From: CADEED01 sp963842515
GTDB lineage: Bacteria; Pseudomonadota; Gammaproteobacteria; Steroidobacterales; Steroidobacteraceae
DNA length: 64,000 nt
Assembly: GCA_963842515.1 (NCBI GenBank)
Contig: CAWJGO010000002.1
Location: 1,054,001-1,118,000, forward strand
Reading direction: 5' to 3'
The translations under genes were made by a program, and so were the position numbers. Below, in pieces: positions 43,559 through 53,207 of this stretch. Within the stretch, counting starts at the first letter, position 1; every line of letters begins with the position of its first letter. The notes beneath the pieces were generated by a model, which saw only the letters and a program-made list of their open reading frames with translations, was not told the origin of the DNA and made no database searches.

Positions 43559-44323
43559 TTGAGAGAAACCCTGCCTGTGATTCGACGCGCGCGAACACTC
43601 ATTGTGATTGGCTTCACAGCATCCGGCCTTTCACACGCCATATCAGCCAATGCCGACTCGGTGCGGGTGCTCACGGGCAGCCTTGGCGGCACCTCGGATT
43701 TCGTGTTCCGCGGGCTGTCGCTGACGCGTGGCAAGCCAGCCGCGCAGGCCTCGCTCGACATCGAGTTCCCCAAGGAATTCTACGTGGGTGCGTTCGTTGC
43801 CACCGCCGATCCGAACCGCGGCCCAAGTCCTGCCGTGGAAGTGGACATGTGGGCTGGCCATTACTGGCAGATCTCGGAACGTTTTTCGGGCGATCTGCGA
43901 CTGTCGCAGTACACATACCCCGATGACCCGCGGCGCGTGAGCTACAACCGCACCGAGGTCACCGGGACACTCGGGTACCGCAACCACTTATTTGTTGCCG
44001 CTATCTACTCCCCTAACACCCGGGCCGTCGGTTCCTCCGCCGGCTACGAGGAAGGCAACTCCTGGGCGGTGGAGGTTTCCGGCCGCCGGCCGTTCAACGA
44101 ACGCCTGGCGATTTCCGCGGGCATTGGTCACTACGGGCTCAACGAGATCTACCACGACAGCTACAACTACTGGAATGTGACGCTGACGGCCACGCTGAAG
44201 CCTTTCGAGCTACAACTCGCCTACCTAGGGGTGGACGCCGACATCGAGCAGCATTTCGACCCGGATTCGGTTGGCGATCGCGTGGCTCTGACTGCCCTGT
44301 GGCGATTCTCGTCGACTCAATAG
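43559..44323 (+). CDS. TorF-family putative outer-membrane protein
   Basis: A 254-residue beta-barrel-like protein. The post-signal segment (TGSLGGTSDFVFRGLSLT) is the hallmark of the TorF/Gcw_chp family (TIGR02001), and alternating aromatic beta strands run to the terminal RFSSTQ. Signal peptide about 8-32. TTG 43559 has AAGGA upstream; GTG 43577 is an alternative. Divergent from the GGDEF/EAL gene and 75 nt before the ECF sigma gene on the same strand; it could be part of that regulon. Confidence 0.8.
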   Translation: MRETLPVIRRARTLIVIGFTASGLSHAISANADSVRVLTGSLGGTSDFVFRGLSLTRGKPAAQASLDIEFPKEFYVGAFVATADPNRGPSPAVEVDMWAGHYWQISERFSGDLRLSQYTYPDDPRRVSYNRTEVTGTLGYRNHLFVAAIYSPNTRAVGSSAGYEEGNSWAVEVSGRRPFNERLAISAGIGHYGLNEIYHDSYNYWNVTLTATLKPFELQLAYLGVDADIEQHFDPDSVGDRVALTALWRFSSTQ

Positions 44324-44398
44324 TCGCCTTGGTCCCCCGGGAACCGGAAGCCGGCCCTGTGTTACTCATGGGCAGTAGGTCTCGCAAGGTTGACTGCC

Positions 44399-45004
44399 GT
44401 GACACTAAAAAGCGTTGAAACCCAATCTCCGCGGGCACCTGGACCCGGTCCCGACGCATCCGAGCGCGAGCTGCTCGAACGGATCGCCAGCTCGAAGGAC
44501 CAGGCCGCTTTCCGCACGCTGTACAGCAGCTACTACCAGCGGCTGTCGCGCCTGCTGGCGCGCATGTCGGTTCGTCGCGAGGACATCGAAGAGGTCATCA
44601 ACGACACCTTCTGGGTGGTCTGGACCAAGGCCGGCGAGTTCCGTGGCGCCTCACAACTATCCACCTGGATCATCGGCATCGCCTACCGCCGCGCGCTGAA
44701 TGCGCTGCGGCGCGCGAAAATTCGTCCGGTGTCCGACGAACCCTTTGACGAAGACTCGATCAGCGTGGCTTCCACCGACGCCGCCGAAACCGATGGGCAA
44801 TGGCTGGCGCTGGGTCTCACGCGCTTGCCGGTCGAGCAGCGTATGGCGCTCGAACTCACTTACACTCTCGGCCATTCCTGTGAAGAGGTGGCCGCGATCC
44901 TCGACTGCCCGGTGAATACGGTGAAGACCCGGTTGTTTCGCGCACGCGAGACTCTCAAACAAGTATTGCCTGCTCTGGCAGGCATGTCCGGAGAAAAATC
45001 ATGA
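44399..45004 (+). CDS. ECF RNA polymerase sigma factor
   Basis: About 201 residues with sigma region 2 (FRTLYSSYYQRLSRLLAR, IEEVINDTFWVVWTKAGEF) and region 4 (LPVEQRMALELTYTLGHSCE, VNTVKTRLFRARETLKQ). GTG 44399 has AAGG 9 nt upstream; TTG 44390 has no site. Its stop overlaps the anti-sigma ATG (45001-45004), so the pair is translationally coupled. Likely responds to an envelope signal relayed by the anti-sigma factor. Confidence 0.92.
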   Translation: MTLKSVETQSPRAPGPGPDASERELLERIASSKDQAAFRTLYSSYYQRLSRLLARMSVRREDIEEVINDTFWVVWTKAGEFRGASQLSTWIIGIAYRRALNALRRAKIRPVSDEPFDEDSISVASTDAAETDGQWLALGLTRLPVEQRMALELTYTLGHSCEEVAAILDCPVNTVKTRLFRARETLKQVLPALAGMSGEKS

Positions 45005-45669
45005 GCCCGCGCATTCCCGATACCCACGCCGAAGCCTGGGCGCTGCTGCCCTGGCTCGCGAACGGCCGCATCCAGGCGTCCGATCGTGAATGGGTGGAGT
45101 CGCACCTCGCCGGCTGCGCGGAGTGCCGTGCGGAGCTCGCCGCGCAGCGCATGATGGCTACGCAGATCAATCGCGACTCGGCCTCACCTGAATCGCCCGC
45201 CAGCGACGAACAGCGTTCGTTCAACAAGCTGTGGGCGCGCATCGAGGCATCCGAAGCCGTCTCGGTACCGGCCAACGGCACCGTCGGTACGATGATTCCG
45301 GTGCGCCGTACCTCGCGTACGGTGCGTTGGCTGGCGGCAGCCGTCATCGTCCAGGGCTTCGGCCTCGCGCTGTTCGGCTTCAATGCGCTGAACGAGACCG
45401 ACCAATTCGTCACGGTGACCCAGGTGCCGGCGCGTCGTGCCGATGCACCCGCAGTGCGCGTCGTGTTCGCTCCCGATGCCTCCATCGGCACGATCAACAC
45501 GCTGCTCTCGCATCAGGGACTCACCATCGTTTCCGGCCCGGGCACCGCGGGTAACTTCACCGCGGAATTGTCCGCCGATGCGGTAGCCTCGGGCGCTTCG
45601 GCTGATTCGGTCGCGGCGGTCATTTCGAAGGATCCGAATGTCAGTTTCGCCCAGCCGGTTGCGCGTTGA
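45001..45669 (+). CDS. Anti-sigma factor with zinc-finger and one membrane helix
   Basis: A 222-residue protein: N-terminal anti-sigma domain with H-x3-C-x2-C (HLAGCAECR), membrane helix (about 105-125, WLAAAVIVQGFGLALFGF), and a periplasmic C-terminal domain (about 145-222; VRVVFAPDASIGTINTLL) resembling a peptidase-propeptide or ferredoxin-like fold. The C-terminal fold could be read or cleaved by the downstream protease. Its end overlaps the protease start by 32 nt. Confidence 0.88.
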   Translation: MSPRIPDTHAEAWALLPWLANGRIQASDREWVESHLAGCAECRAELAAQRMMATQINRDSASPESPASDEQRSFNKLWARIEASEAVSVPANGTVGTMIPVRRTSRTVRWLAAAVIVQGFGLALFGFNALNETDQFVTVTQVPARRADAPAVRVVFAPDASIGTINTLLSHQGLTIVSGPGTAGNFTAELSADAVASGASADSVAAVISKDPNVSFAQPVAR

Positions 45670-46975
45670 CTCGCTCCCGACGTGGCGGCTAGCCGCCGCG
45701 GGAGCGCTCGCCGCGCTTGCGCTCGTCCTTTGCGGCGCGGCCAGTGCTGCGGCGCCAGTGCTGACGCCGCCCGAGGTGCGCAGCGCTCCCGGGCAGTTCA
45801 TCGTGCTGGCGGTCGCCAATCCGGTCACCGGCAGGCCCGGTGCGGTTGGCGGCACCGCTCACGGTTACGGCAGCAGCACTAACTACCGCGTCAGCGCCTC
45901 GGCTGCGGCAGCCATCGCCGACATCGCCCGTCAGTATTCACTGACGCTGGTGTCCGAGTGGCCGATCGAGCAACTGCAGATGCACTGCGTGCTGTTGCGC
46001 ATTCCTCCCGGCACGACGCGCGAGGCGGTGATCGAGAAGCTGAAAACCGACCGGCGGGTGCTCATCGTCCAGCCGCTCAACGAGTTCGAGTCGGCGGCGC
46101 AAGCCGATCCTCCGGCAGGCGGCATCGACGACCCATACGCCCGGCTGCAATCGAACGTGAGCGCGCTCGACGTGGTCGAGGCGCATCGGCTGAGCCGCGG
46201 TGCCGGCATTCGTGTGGCCATCATCGATACCGGCGTGGACACGAGCCATCCCGATCTCGCCGGCCGCACGCATCTCACGCGCAACTACATCGACAATGAC
46301 GATGCGGCGTTTCGCAGCGACCGGCACGGCACCCAGGTGGCGGGACTCATCGCGGCGGCTTCCAACAACGGCATCGGCATCGTCGGCGTCGCCCCGGACG
46401 TGAGGCTCATGGCCTACAAGGCCTGCTGGCAGGCCTCGGCGAGCAGCGCCGGCCGCTGCAATTCGTTCACCATTGCGCAGGCACTCGCCGATGCGCTGAC
46501 CGCCAGGGCGCAGGTCATCAATCTCAGTCTCGTGGGACCGAGCGATCCGCTGCTCGAGGCGCTCATCGCCAAGGCTACCGAGTCCGGAGTCATCGTGGTC
46601 GGTGCGGTCTCCGACGATCCGCGTTTCGGCTTTCCGGCGACGCTGCCGCGCGTGCTGGCGGTGGCCGAAGCGGAGATGCCGGGCCGCGGTGGTGACGGCG
46701 ATAGCCGCATCCTGCGCGCGCCTGCGCGCGACATCGTCACGCTCGTGCCGAACGGCCACTATGATTTCGCGTCCGGCAGCTCGCTCGCCACCGCACAGAT
46801 CAGCGGTGTGGTTGCATTGTTGTTAGCCAGAAACCAGAAGCTGACCAGCGCGCGCATGCACGAAGTGCTGGCGCAGTCCACCGAGAAACATGACACCACG
46901 CGCGGCCCATTCCTCTCGGTCAATGCGTGTACTGCGGTGGCGCAGCTCGTGCGCGGCGCGATTTGCGCGCAGTAG
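45638..46975 (+). CDS. Subtilisin-like S8 serine protease
   Basis: A 445-residue exported protease: signal peptide about 16-38, propeptide-like region to ~170, S8 catalytic domain with Asp197 (IIDTGVD), His230 (HGTQVAGLIA) and Ser382 (GSSLATA, where most family members have GTSMA). The ATG lies inside the anti-sigma gene in another frame, an unusual 32-nt overlap that implies coupling. Sigma, anti-sigma and protease form one unit; the protease may process the anti-sigma periplasmic domain or be a regulon output. Confidence 0.9.
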   Translation: MSVSPSRLRVDSLPTWRLAAAGALAALALVLCGAASAAAPVLTPPEVRSAPGQFIVLAVANPVTGRPGAVGGTAHGYGSSTNYRVSASAAAAIADIARQYSLTLVSEWPIEQLQMHCVLLRIPPGTTREAVIEKLKTDRRVLIVQPLNEFESAAQADPPAGGIDDPYARLQSNVSALDVVEAHRLSRGAGIRVAIIDTGVDTSHPDLAGRTHLTRNYIDNDDAAFRSDRHGTQVAGLIAAASNNGIGIVGVAPDVRLMAYKACWQASASSAGRCNSFTIAQALADALTARAQVINLSLVGPSDPLLEALIAKATESGVIVVGAVSDDPRFGFPATLPRVLAVAEAEMPGRGGDGDSRILRAPARDIVTLVPNGHYDFASGSSLATAQISGVVALLLARNQKLTSARMHEVLAQSTEKHDTTRGPFLSVNACTAVAQLVRGAICAQ

Positions 46976-47647
46976 TCAGTCGGGCTTCGGCGGCTTGGGC
47001 GGCTTTTTCAGGATGATCAGCCGATCGACCTGACCGTTCTCACTGATCGATGAGGACATGGTGAGCAGCAGCCGCTGCCTCCACTGCGGCGTCTGCAAGG
47101 TGTCCGACCACCGCGACATCGCCTCACCCTGATCGTCTTTTCCCGACAGCCGGATCTCGCATGCCGTGGCGCGGCAAACCACGTGCTCGACGGTGAAGTT
47201 GCCGATGCTGGAGTCAGCCACGAGAGAGTTCTGCAGCTCGGCTTCGAGTGGATACGACCACGAGTCGTCACGCATCTCGCGCTCGAGCGCGCGATGCGCA
47301 TCCGCGAGTGGATTCACGGTGCCGGTCAACGGCGAGGCCGCCAGGGTCTTGCGAAACACCGGCCCTACTTCGATCGGCTCCAGATAGCCGGTGTACTCGG
47401 CCGCGACTTCCGGCACTGGCTTCGCGGCCGGCGGCGAGTCAGCGGGGCTTTCGTCACCGGCTTCGGCTGGTGCAGGCGTTGCATCCCGCATCGGTTCGGT
47501 CCGCACCTCGGGCGCAGCCCGCCGCTCTGGTGCCGCATCGATCGTCACCACCGGCGTTGCGACTTCGGGCTTGCCGCTACGCGCCAGTAACAAGCCAACC
47601 GCAATCCCGCCTGCGAAGGCCACTGCAATCCAAACCGGCTTGACCAT
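46976..47647 (-). CDS. Membrane-anchored unknown protein
   Basis: A 223-residue protein: N-terminal helix (VWIAVAFAGGIAVGLLLA), a long Pro/Ala/Glu-rich linker (about 30-85), then a compact C-terminal domain with a Cys pair (VVCRATACEIRLSG) in a pattern common to gammaproteobacterial periplasmic proteins of unknown role, and a Pro/Lys tail (KPPKPPKPD). Convergent with the S8 protease, stop codons adjacent (46975/46976). Follows the ybdK-like gene on the same strand. Confidence 0.75.
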   Translation of the reverse strand: MVKPVWIAVAFAGGIAVGLLLARSGKPEVATPVVTIDAAPERRAAPEVRTEPMRDATPAPAEAGDESPADSPPAAKPVPEVAAEYTGYLEPIEVGPVFRKTLAASPLTGTVNPLADAHRALEREMRDDSWSYPLEAELQNSLVADSSIGNFTVEHVVCRATACEIRLSGKDDQGEAMSRWSDTLQTPQWRQRLLLTMSSSISENGQVDRLIILKKPPKPPKPD

Positions 47648-47677
47648 GACGCTTCCCTCGTATTAGCCGCGTCCCCA

Positions 47678-48826
47678 TCAACCAACGTCGCAGGTCTTGC
47701 GCGCCAGCCACCCAACCACTGCGGACAATGCTTCGCCATCGGTGGCACCTTGCGACCGCGCTGTCTGGTAGACGTCCATCTGCTGGTGGGCGCTCGTGCC
47801 GCGCTTGAGCAGTACGCGGGCGTGCTGGGTTTCGGCGAGGCACCCCAGGGCCTCGGCGTCGTCGTGCGTGATGGCGAGCAATTCTTCGAGCAACTCGGGA
47901 AACGGCACCAGCTCACCGCGCGCGAGATCGAGCAGGCTGGCATCGCTGCCGAAGCGCATGGCGCGCCAGCGATTCTCGGCGATCAGCATGCGCGGATAGC
48001 GCCGCCACATCTTGTTCTCACGCCGCAGCCGGTAAAGCATGCGCACCAGCGACAGGTTCAACGCCGCCAGGCACACGGCGTCGTCGAGATGCGTGCAGCA
48101 GTCGAACACGCGTGTCTCGAGCGTCGGGTAGCGCGAGCTCGGGCGAATGTCCCACCAGATCTTGGTGGTGTCTTCGATGAGGCCGTTGCGCACCAGTGCA
48201 TCGAGATGGCGGCGAAACTCGCCATAACTTTCGAAGCGCTCGGGCAGCCCGGTGCGCGGCAGCGACGATAGCAGCATGAGCCGGAACGACTGCATGCCCA
48301 TGTCATCGCCCTCCCAGAACGGTGACGAGCAGGACATTGCCAGCAGATGCGGTATGAAATAGGTGAGCTGGTTCATGACGTCGATGCGCAGTTCGTCGTC
48401 GTCGAGCCCGACGTGCACGTGCATGCCGCAGATGATCATGCGCCGCGCGCCGCCCTGGACCTCGCGCGCGATGTCCGCGTACCGCTCGTGATCGGTGTGC
48501 GGCGGCCGGTTCAGGGAACGTGCGAACGGATGCGTGGACGCGGCGATGGGCGCGATGCCGTAGTCGGCGGCGATTTCGCACACCTTGCGGCGCAACGCCG
48601 CGAGCTCGCGCCGCATGGCGTCGACCGACGCGCAGACTGAAGTCTTCACCTCGAGTTGCGAACGCAGGAATTCCGGGCTCACGCGTCCGTCGGTCTCGGC
48701 GATGCAGCGCTGCAGCAGTTCGGCAGGGGGATCGGCAACCAAGTCGCGCGTGGCGAGATCCACGAGCAGATATTCTTCTTCTATCCCCAGCGAAAACGCT
48801 GGCTCAACGTTCCCCGGCGTTGGCAT
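47678..48826 (-). CDS. YbdK-type carboxylate-amine ligase (GCS2 family)
   Basis: A 382-residue ATP-dependent ligase of the glutamate-cysteine ligase 2 family. Motifs GIEEEYLLVD, CGMHVHVGL, TLETRVFDCCT and ENRWRAMRFG are all present. YbdK-like enzymes show weak gamma-glutamylcysteine synthetase activity; the physiological product is unknown. The gene lies 31 nt upstream of the unknown membrane protein gene at 46976-47647 and just after the large GGDEF/EAL gene on the same strand. Confidence 0.92.
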   Translation of the reverse strand: MPTPGNVEPAFSLGIEEEYLLVDLATRDLVADPPAELLQRCIAETDGRVSPEFLRSQLEVKTSVCASVDAMRRELAALRRKVCEIAADYGIAPIAASTHPFARSLNRPPHTDHERYADIAREVQGGARRMIICGMHVHVGLDDDELRIDVMNQLTYFIPHLLAMSCSSPFWEGDDMGMQSFRLMLLSSLPRTGLPERFESYGEFRRHLDALVRNGLIEDTTKIWWDIRPSSRYPTLETRVFDCCTHLDDAVCLAALNLSLVRMLYRLRRENKMWRRYPRMLIAENRWRAMRFGSDASLLDLARGELVPFPELLEELLAITHDDAEALGCLAETQHARVLLKRGTSAHQQMDVYQTARSQGATDGEALSAVVGWLARKTCDVG

Positions 48827-48858
48827 GCGCTCAGTATGCCTAAGGGCCTAACCGCGCG

Positions 48859-51800
48859 TCAGTCCCCGCAGGCGAATACTTCTTCGATCGCGCATGGCTC
48901 GGCCAGATGGAAACCCTGGATGTAGTCGACGCCGATCTGTTTGAGCACCTGGAGCACCTCGGCGCTCTCGACTTTCTCGGCGATGGTCGCCACCTGCAAG
49001 GCGGCACCGATCTTGGCGATGGCCTCGACCATGCTGCGATCCACCACGTCATGGGCGACGTGCGCGGCGAATTGACCATCGATCTTGAGGAAGTCCACCG
49101 GCAGGGTCTTGAGGTAGACGAAAGACGAAACTCCGCTGCCAAAGTCATCGAGCGAGAAGCGGCAGCCCCGCGCCTTGAGCTCACGCATGAAATAGGTCGC
49201 CTTCGACAGGCTGGCCACCGCGGCAGTCTCGGTGATCTCGAAACACAGCGCCTGCGCCACCCGTTCGTCGCGCAGTCTCGATACCACGTATTCAAGAAAA
49301 TCCTCGTCGTTGATCGAAGTGCCGGAGAGATTCACCGCCACCAGCGGCAGCCGCCGTCCCCGGGCAAGACAGGCTTCGAGCAGTTCGATCGCACGATTGA
49401 CCACCCATCGGTCCACCATGACCATGACGTTGTAGCGTTCCGCGGCCGGAATGAATTCATTGGGTGGAACCAGCGACCCATCTTCGTCGCGCAGCCGGAC
49501 CATGAGCTCGAAGAACAGGTGGTCGCCGGCGTTCGCCGAAATCCCGACGATGCGCTGCGCATACAACTCGAGGCGTCCATCTTCGACCGCGCGGGCAATT
49601 CGACCGACCCACTGCATCTCCCGATGCCGGCTGGTGCCGTGATCCTTTTCGTAGATCTGCACGCGGTTTCGGCCTCCATCCTTGGCCGCGTAGCAGGCGA
49701 TGTCGGCGGCGGACAGCACCGAGGCGGCGCTGGAGGTGTCGCGCGCGATGCGCACCACGCCAATACTGGCGCCAACCGACAAGCTGTTGGCGCCCCAGAG
49801 GAAGCGATATCCGTGAATGGCCTGGCGGATGCTGTCGGCCACGCGCTCGGCCTGTTCGATCGAGCAGCGTTCGAGCAACAGGCCGAACTCGTCCCCGCCG
49901 AGCCGGGCGATGGTGTCGGACGCGCGAACCCGTGTCTGCAGCAGGCTGGTGATGTCTCGTAACAGGCGATCGCCGGCACTGTGTCCGCAGGTGTCATTCA
50001 CCACCTTGAACTGGTCGAGGTCGACGTACAGCAAAACGTACTCGCCTTCGCCGCGTTGCGCGGCGATTACCGCCGTCTCCAGGCGCGTGTCGAATTCACG
50101 CCGGTTGATGAGACCGGTGAGCGCATCGTGGCTGGCCTGGTACGACAGCGCGCGCTTGAGGCGCCGCTCCTTGGTCACGTCACCGAACACGATGACCGCC
50201 CCGATCGCCGCCCCCTCGCGGTTCCGGATCGGGGTGGCGGTCTCCTGGATCGCGAGCTCTTCGCCGCGGCGATTCACCAGCAGGATGTGATCGGCAGGCA
50301 CCATGGTCTCGCCGGCGATGAGCACCCGATCGAGCGTATAAGCGACCGGGCTGCGCGTGGATTCGTCGATGAACTGCAGAACCTCACCGATGAGCCGGCC
50401 GCGTGCTTCTTCGAGCGACCAACCCGTGAGTCGCTCGGCCACGGGGTTCAGATAGTCGATGCGCGCGGCGGCATCAGTGGTGATCACCGCGTCGCCGATC
50501 GATTGCAACGTCACCTGCGCACGATCCTTTTCCGCGAAGATCGCCTGCTCGGCGCGCTTGCGTTCGGTGATGTCGGAGACCGTGCCTTCGTAGCCGACGA
50601 TGCGGCCGCTGCCGTCGCGCACGCCGCGCGAATTCTCCAGCGCCACCACCGAGGTGCCGTCGCGGCGCCTCAGCACCACTTCCATCGAGCGGACTTCGCC
50701 GTCGGCGTCCACGCGCCGCACGAAGTCGGTGCGGTCGGGCGCGCTCCAATACAACATCACCGAGCTTGGCAACGCATACATCTCTTCGGCCGAGCTGTAG
50801 CCGAGCATCTTCACGAACGCGCTGTTCACCGAGACCAGGCGACCATCGCGCGTGCTCTGGTAGACGCCTTCGATGACGCCTTCAAAAAGGCCGCGGAACT
50901 TGGCTTCGCTGGCGCGCAACGCCTCCTCGGCGAGGTTGCGCTCGATGGCGAGCGCCGCCAGGCGCGTGGCATGCGACTGCAGCACCTGCTCGCGCGAGTC
51001 GGGAAGGCCCGGCTCCGGGCGGTAGATGGCCACGGACCCTAACAACTTGCCGCTCGCACCCTTGATGGGCATGGACCAGACTGCGCGGTAGCCCGAATCG
51101 AGCACCACCTGGCGCCGGTCGGCCCAGTGCGCATCGTTGGCAACATCCGGCACGAACACATCGCAGGCCGAATACACCGCCGCTGCGCACGAACCACGCC
51201 GAGGCTCGATGGGAGTCCGTTCCAGCACCGCGGCCAGCATCGGCGGCAGGTGCCGCGCGATCGTCAACGCGAAGCAACTGGCATCGGGCGAGAGCACCGA
51301 GATCGTGCAGCGTGCGCGTGGATACACCGCCTGCACCAGCGCCGAGATCACGTCGAGCACCGCTGGCAGGCCGGCGTTGGAGGCCAGCAGCGCGAAGAAG
51401 GCGCGCTCGTTCTCCATGATGATTTCAGCGCGTTTGCGCTCGGAGATGTCGGTGATACTCGCCCGCACCAGCGGCTTTCCGCCACCCTGCAGGCGAACCA
51501 GGCGTACTTCACAGGGAATGTCGCGCCCGGTCGAGTCGCGATAGATCCAATCGAAAACCTGTGACTCGCCGGCCGCCGCCAGCTTCAGATGCTGCCGGTG
51601 CGGCGACAACGGTGGCTGGCCATCGGCTTGCACCTCGGCGCTCACCGATCCCAGGTTGCTCGCGAGCAGCTGATCGCGTGTCAGTTTGAACAGGCGCAAC
51701 GCCGGCTCGTTCGCCTCGATGAACCGATGGCTGTCCGGATCGATGACCGTGATGGCCTCTGGCGCGTTGTCGACGAGTGAGCGATATCGCGCCTCGCTGT

Positions 51801-52506
51801 CGCGCAACGCCTCCTGTGTCGTATGACGTTCGGAGATGTCGCGCAGGCAGATGACGAACAGGTCGCCGCGGCCGGAGCCGGCGCGGCTGACGGAAACTTC
51901 GGCGGGAAACAGTGTGCCGTCGCGGCGGCGCGCGGTGATTTCCGGAGCCACGAGCCTGCCGCGGAACGTGTCGCTCGAGCCCGCGAGTCTCTCGAGGCCC
52001 GCGGCGATCGATCCGTCGACTGCGATTCCGGGCACCAGCACATCCAGCGTAAGACCTAACAACTCGCCGGAAGGATGGGAGAAGGTCCTCGCGGCTTCAG
52101 GATTGGCGCGATCGATCACGCCCTCGGCGTTGACGGTGATGACGACGTCCTTGATGTGGTCGAGGATGATCTGCAGCTGCGCGGCTCCCTGCTCGGCGAT
52201 CTCCACTCCGAGCGAACGCGCTTGGTCCGACATGAGTTGCATGGAGCGCGCCATCGCGCGGCGCTCTTCGTCCACCTTGTGATAGTGACGGCTGAGCAGG
52301 TCGAGCAACTCGTGCGGACTGACGCGGCCACTGGCCGCGAGCAGCTCTTGCAACTGTGCCTGCAGCATAGGATGCAGGCGGCGCAGCGAAGACTTGCTCA
52401 TGTCTTCGCGCGCACCGGAAGCCATGGCGCCACTCCCCGTGGGCGGCACGGCGGAGTCGGAGCTGTCGGCTGGTGGAGTGCCCTCGGCGGGTTTTGACAT
52501 AACCAT
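48859..52506 (-). CDS. Multi-PAS/GAF GGDEF-EAL signalling protein
   Basis: About 1215 residues, soluble, no membrane helix. Order: N-terminal helical region, PAS (IILDHIKDVVITVNAEGVID), PAS (SLVDNAPEAITVIDPDSHRF), GAF (about 355-520), PAS (LFEGVIEGVYQSTRDGRLV), PAS (SIGDAVITTDAAARIDYLNP), GGDEF with intact RLGGDEFGLL, and EAL with ELMVRL, AVNLSGTS, FEITE, LDDFGSG, LKIDGQF, AEKVES. Both catalytic domains look competent. The reading frame is open to 52656, but the sequence before MVMSKPAEG is not protein-like; start at 52506 or 52500, with no clear ribosome site. Confidence 0.9.
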   Translation of the reverse strand: MVMSKPAEGTPPADSSDSAVPPTGSGAMASGAREDMSKSSLRRLHPMLQAQLQELLAASGRVSPHELLDLLSRHYHKVDEERRAMARSMQLMSDQARSLGVEIAEQGAAQLQIILDHIKDVVITVNAEGVIDRANPEAARTFSHPSGELLGLTLDVLVPGIAVDGSIAAGLERLAGSSDTFRGRLVAPEITARRRDGTLFPAEVSVSRAGSGRGDLFVICLRDISERHTTQEALRDSEARYRSLVDNAPEAITVIDPDSHRFIEANEPALRLFKLTRDQLLASNLGSVSAEVQADGQPPLSPHRQHLKLAAAGESQVFDWIYRDSTGRDIPCEVRLVRLQGGGKPLVRASITDISERKRAEIIMENERAFFALLASNAGLPAVLDVISALVQAVYPRARCTISVLSPDASCFALTIARHLPPMLAAVLERTPIEPRRGSCAAAVYSACDVFVPDVANDAHWADRRQVVLDSGYRAVWSMPIKGASGKLLGSVAIYRPEPGLPDSREQVLQSHATRLAALAIERNLAEEALRASEAKFRGLFEGVIEGVYQSTRDGRLVSVNSAFVKMLGYSSAEEMYALPSSVMLYWSAPDRTDFVRRVDADGEVRSMEVVLRRRDGTSVVALENSRGVRDGSGRIVGYEGTVSDITERKRAEQAIFAEKDRAQVTLQSIGDAVITTDAAARIDYLNPVAERLTGWSLEEARGRLIGEVLQFIDESTRSPVAYTLDRVLIAGETMVPADHILLVNRRGEELAIQETATPIRNREGAAIGAVIVFGDVTKERRLKRALSYQASHDALTGLINRREFDTRLETAVIAAQRGEGEYVLLYVDLDQFKVVNDTCGHSAGDRLLRDITSLLQTRVRASDTIARLGGDEFGLLLERCSIEQAERVADSIRQAIHGYRFLWGANSLSVGASIGVVRIARDTSSAASVLSAADIACYAAKDGGRNRVQIYEKDHGTSRHREMQWVGRIARAVEDGRLELYAQRIVGISANAGDHLFFELMVRLRDEDGSLVPPNEFIPAAERYNVMVMVDRWVVNRAIELLEACLARGRRLPLVAVNLSGTSINDEDFLEYVVSRLRDERVAQALCFEITETAAVASLSKATYFMRELKARGCRFSLDDFGSGVSSFVYLKTLPVDFLKIDGQFAAHVAHDVVDRSMVEAIAKIGAALQVATIAEKVESAEVLQVLKQIGVDYIQGFHLAEPCAIEEVFACGD

Positions 52507-52582
52507 GCAAGCGGAGACCAAATTGCATGATATGTCCGGGGTTTGCGGCCACCCGTGAACCGGCTCCCGGTTTTGAACGGAG

Positions 52583-53161
52583 CTAGTTCGTAGTTGGGTC
52601 AGCCGGTACGGAATTCGGCTTAACTGCTGCTGCGGGCGCCGGCTGCGTGGGACCAACGATTACGGGTATGGAGAAGCTGCGCGTCACGTCGCCCTCCTCG
52701 CTGGTCGTGTTGACGCTGACGGTCAACATGAAGATCCCGTCCCTGGCCGGCAGCAGCACGACTTGATGCTGGATGGATGTTTCCGCAGCAACGTCGGCGC
52801 GCGGCCCGAAGTTCTCACCAACGGTGACATTGAGGCCCTCGGGGCCTTCGAAGTGCGCTTGCACGGTGGCGAACTTGCGATGCGGCACGATCGCGATTTC
52901 CATCGGCAACGCCTCACCGACCGTGGGGACTTTGCCGAGCGAGAAATGAACGCCGATGGCGGTCGCGGTCTTGCCTGCCGACACCGCCGCGACCATGTCA
53001 CTGGCAATCTGCGCGACTTTCGGTGGCGACGCAGGCGTTGCGCCCGACGCAGGCTGGGGCTGCTCGGGCGGAGCGTCATCGCAGGCCGCGAGCATGCAGG
53101 TGCCCGCCATGGCGAGCGCGCCCATGGCGATTAGCGCAGACACGCGAGCAGCAAGAACCAT
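52583..53161 (-). CDS. Unknown lipoprotein
   Basis: A 192-residue protein starting at ATG 53161 with GGAGG 7 nt upstream. Lipobox LAAC followed by DD, which can favour inner-membrane retention. After a Pro/Ala spacer, the mature part has regular beta-strand patterns (AIGVHFSLGKVPTVGEALPM, FEGPEGLNVTVGENF, SIQHQVVLLPARDGIFML), suggesting an immunoglobulin-like or CopC-like sandwich, and a Pro-rich tail. No family recognised. The open frame extending to 53593 is antisense shadow of srkA. Confidence 0.75.
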   Translation of the reverse strand: MVLAARVSALIAMGALAMAGTCMLAACDDAPPEQPQPASGATPASPPKVAQIASDMVAAVSAGKTATAIGVHFSLGKVPTVGEALPMEIAIVPHRKFATVQAHFEGPEGLNVTVGENFGPRADVAAETSIQHQVVLLPARDGIFMLTVSVNTTSEEGDVTRSFSIPVIVGPTQPAPAAAVKPNSVPADPTTN

Positions 53162-53207
53162 CAGGAAACCTCCGCGGCCAATACTAACAGGCAAGGTTTG
53201 CGGCAGC

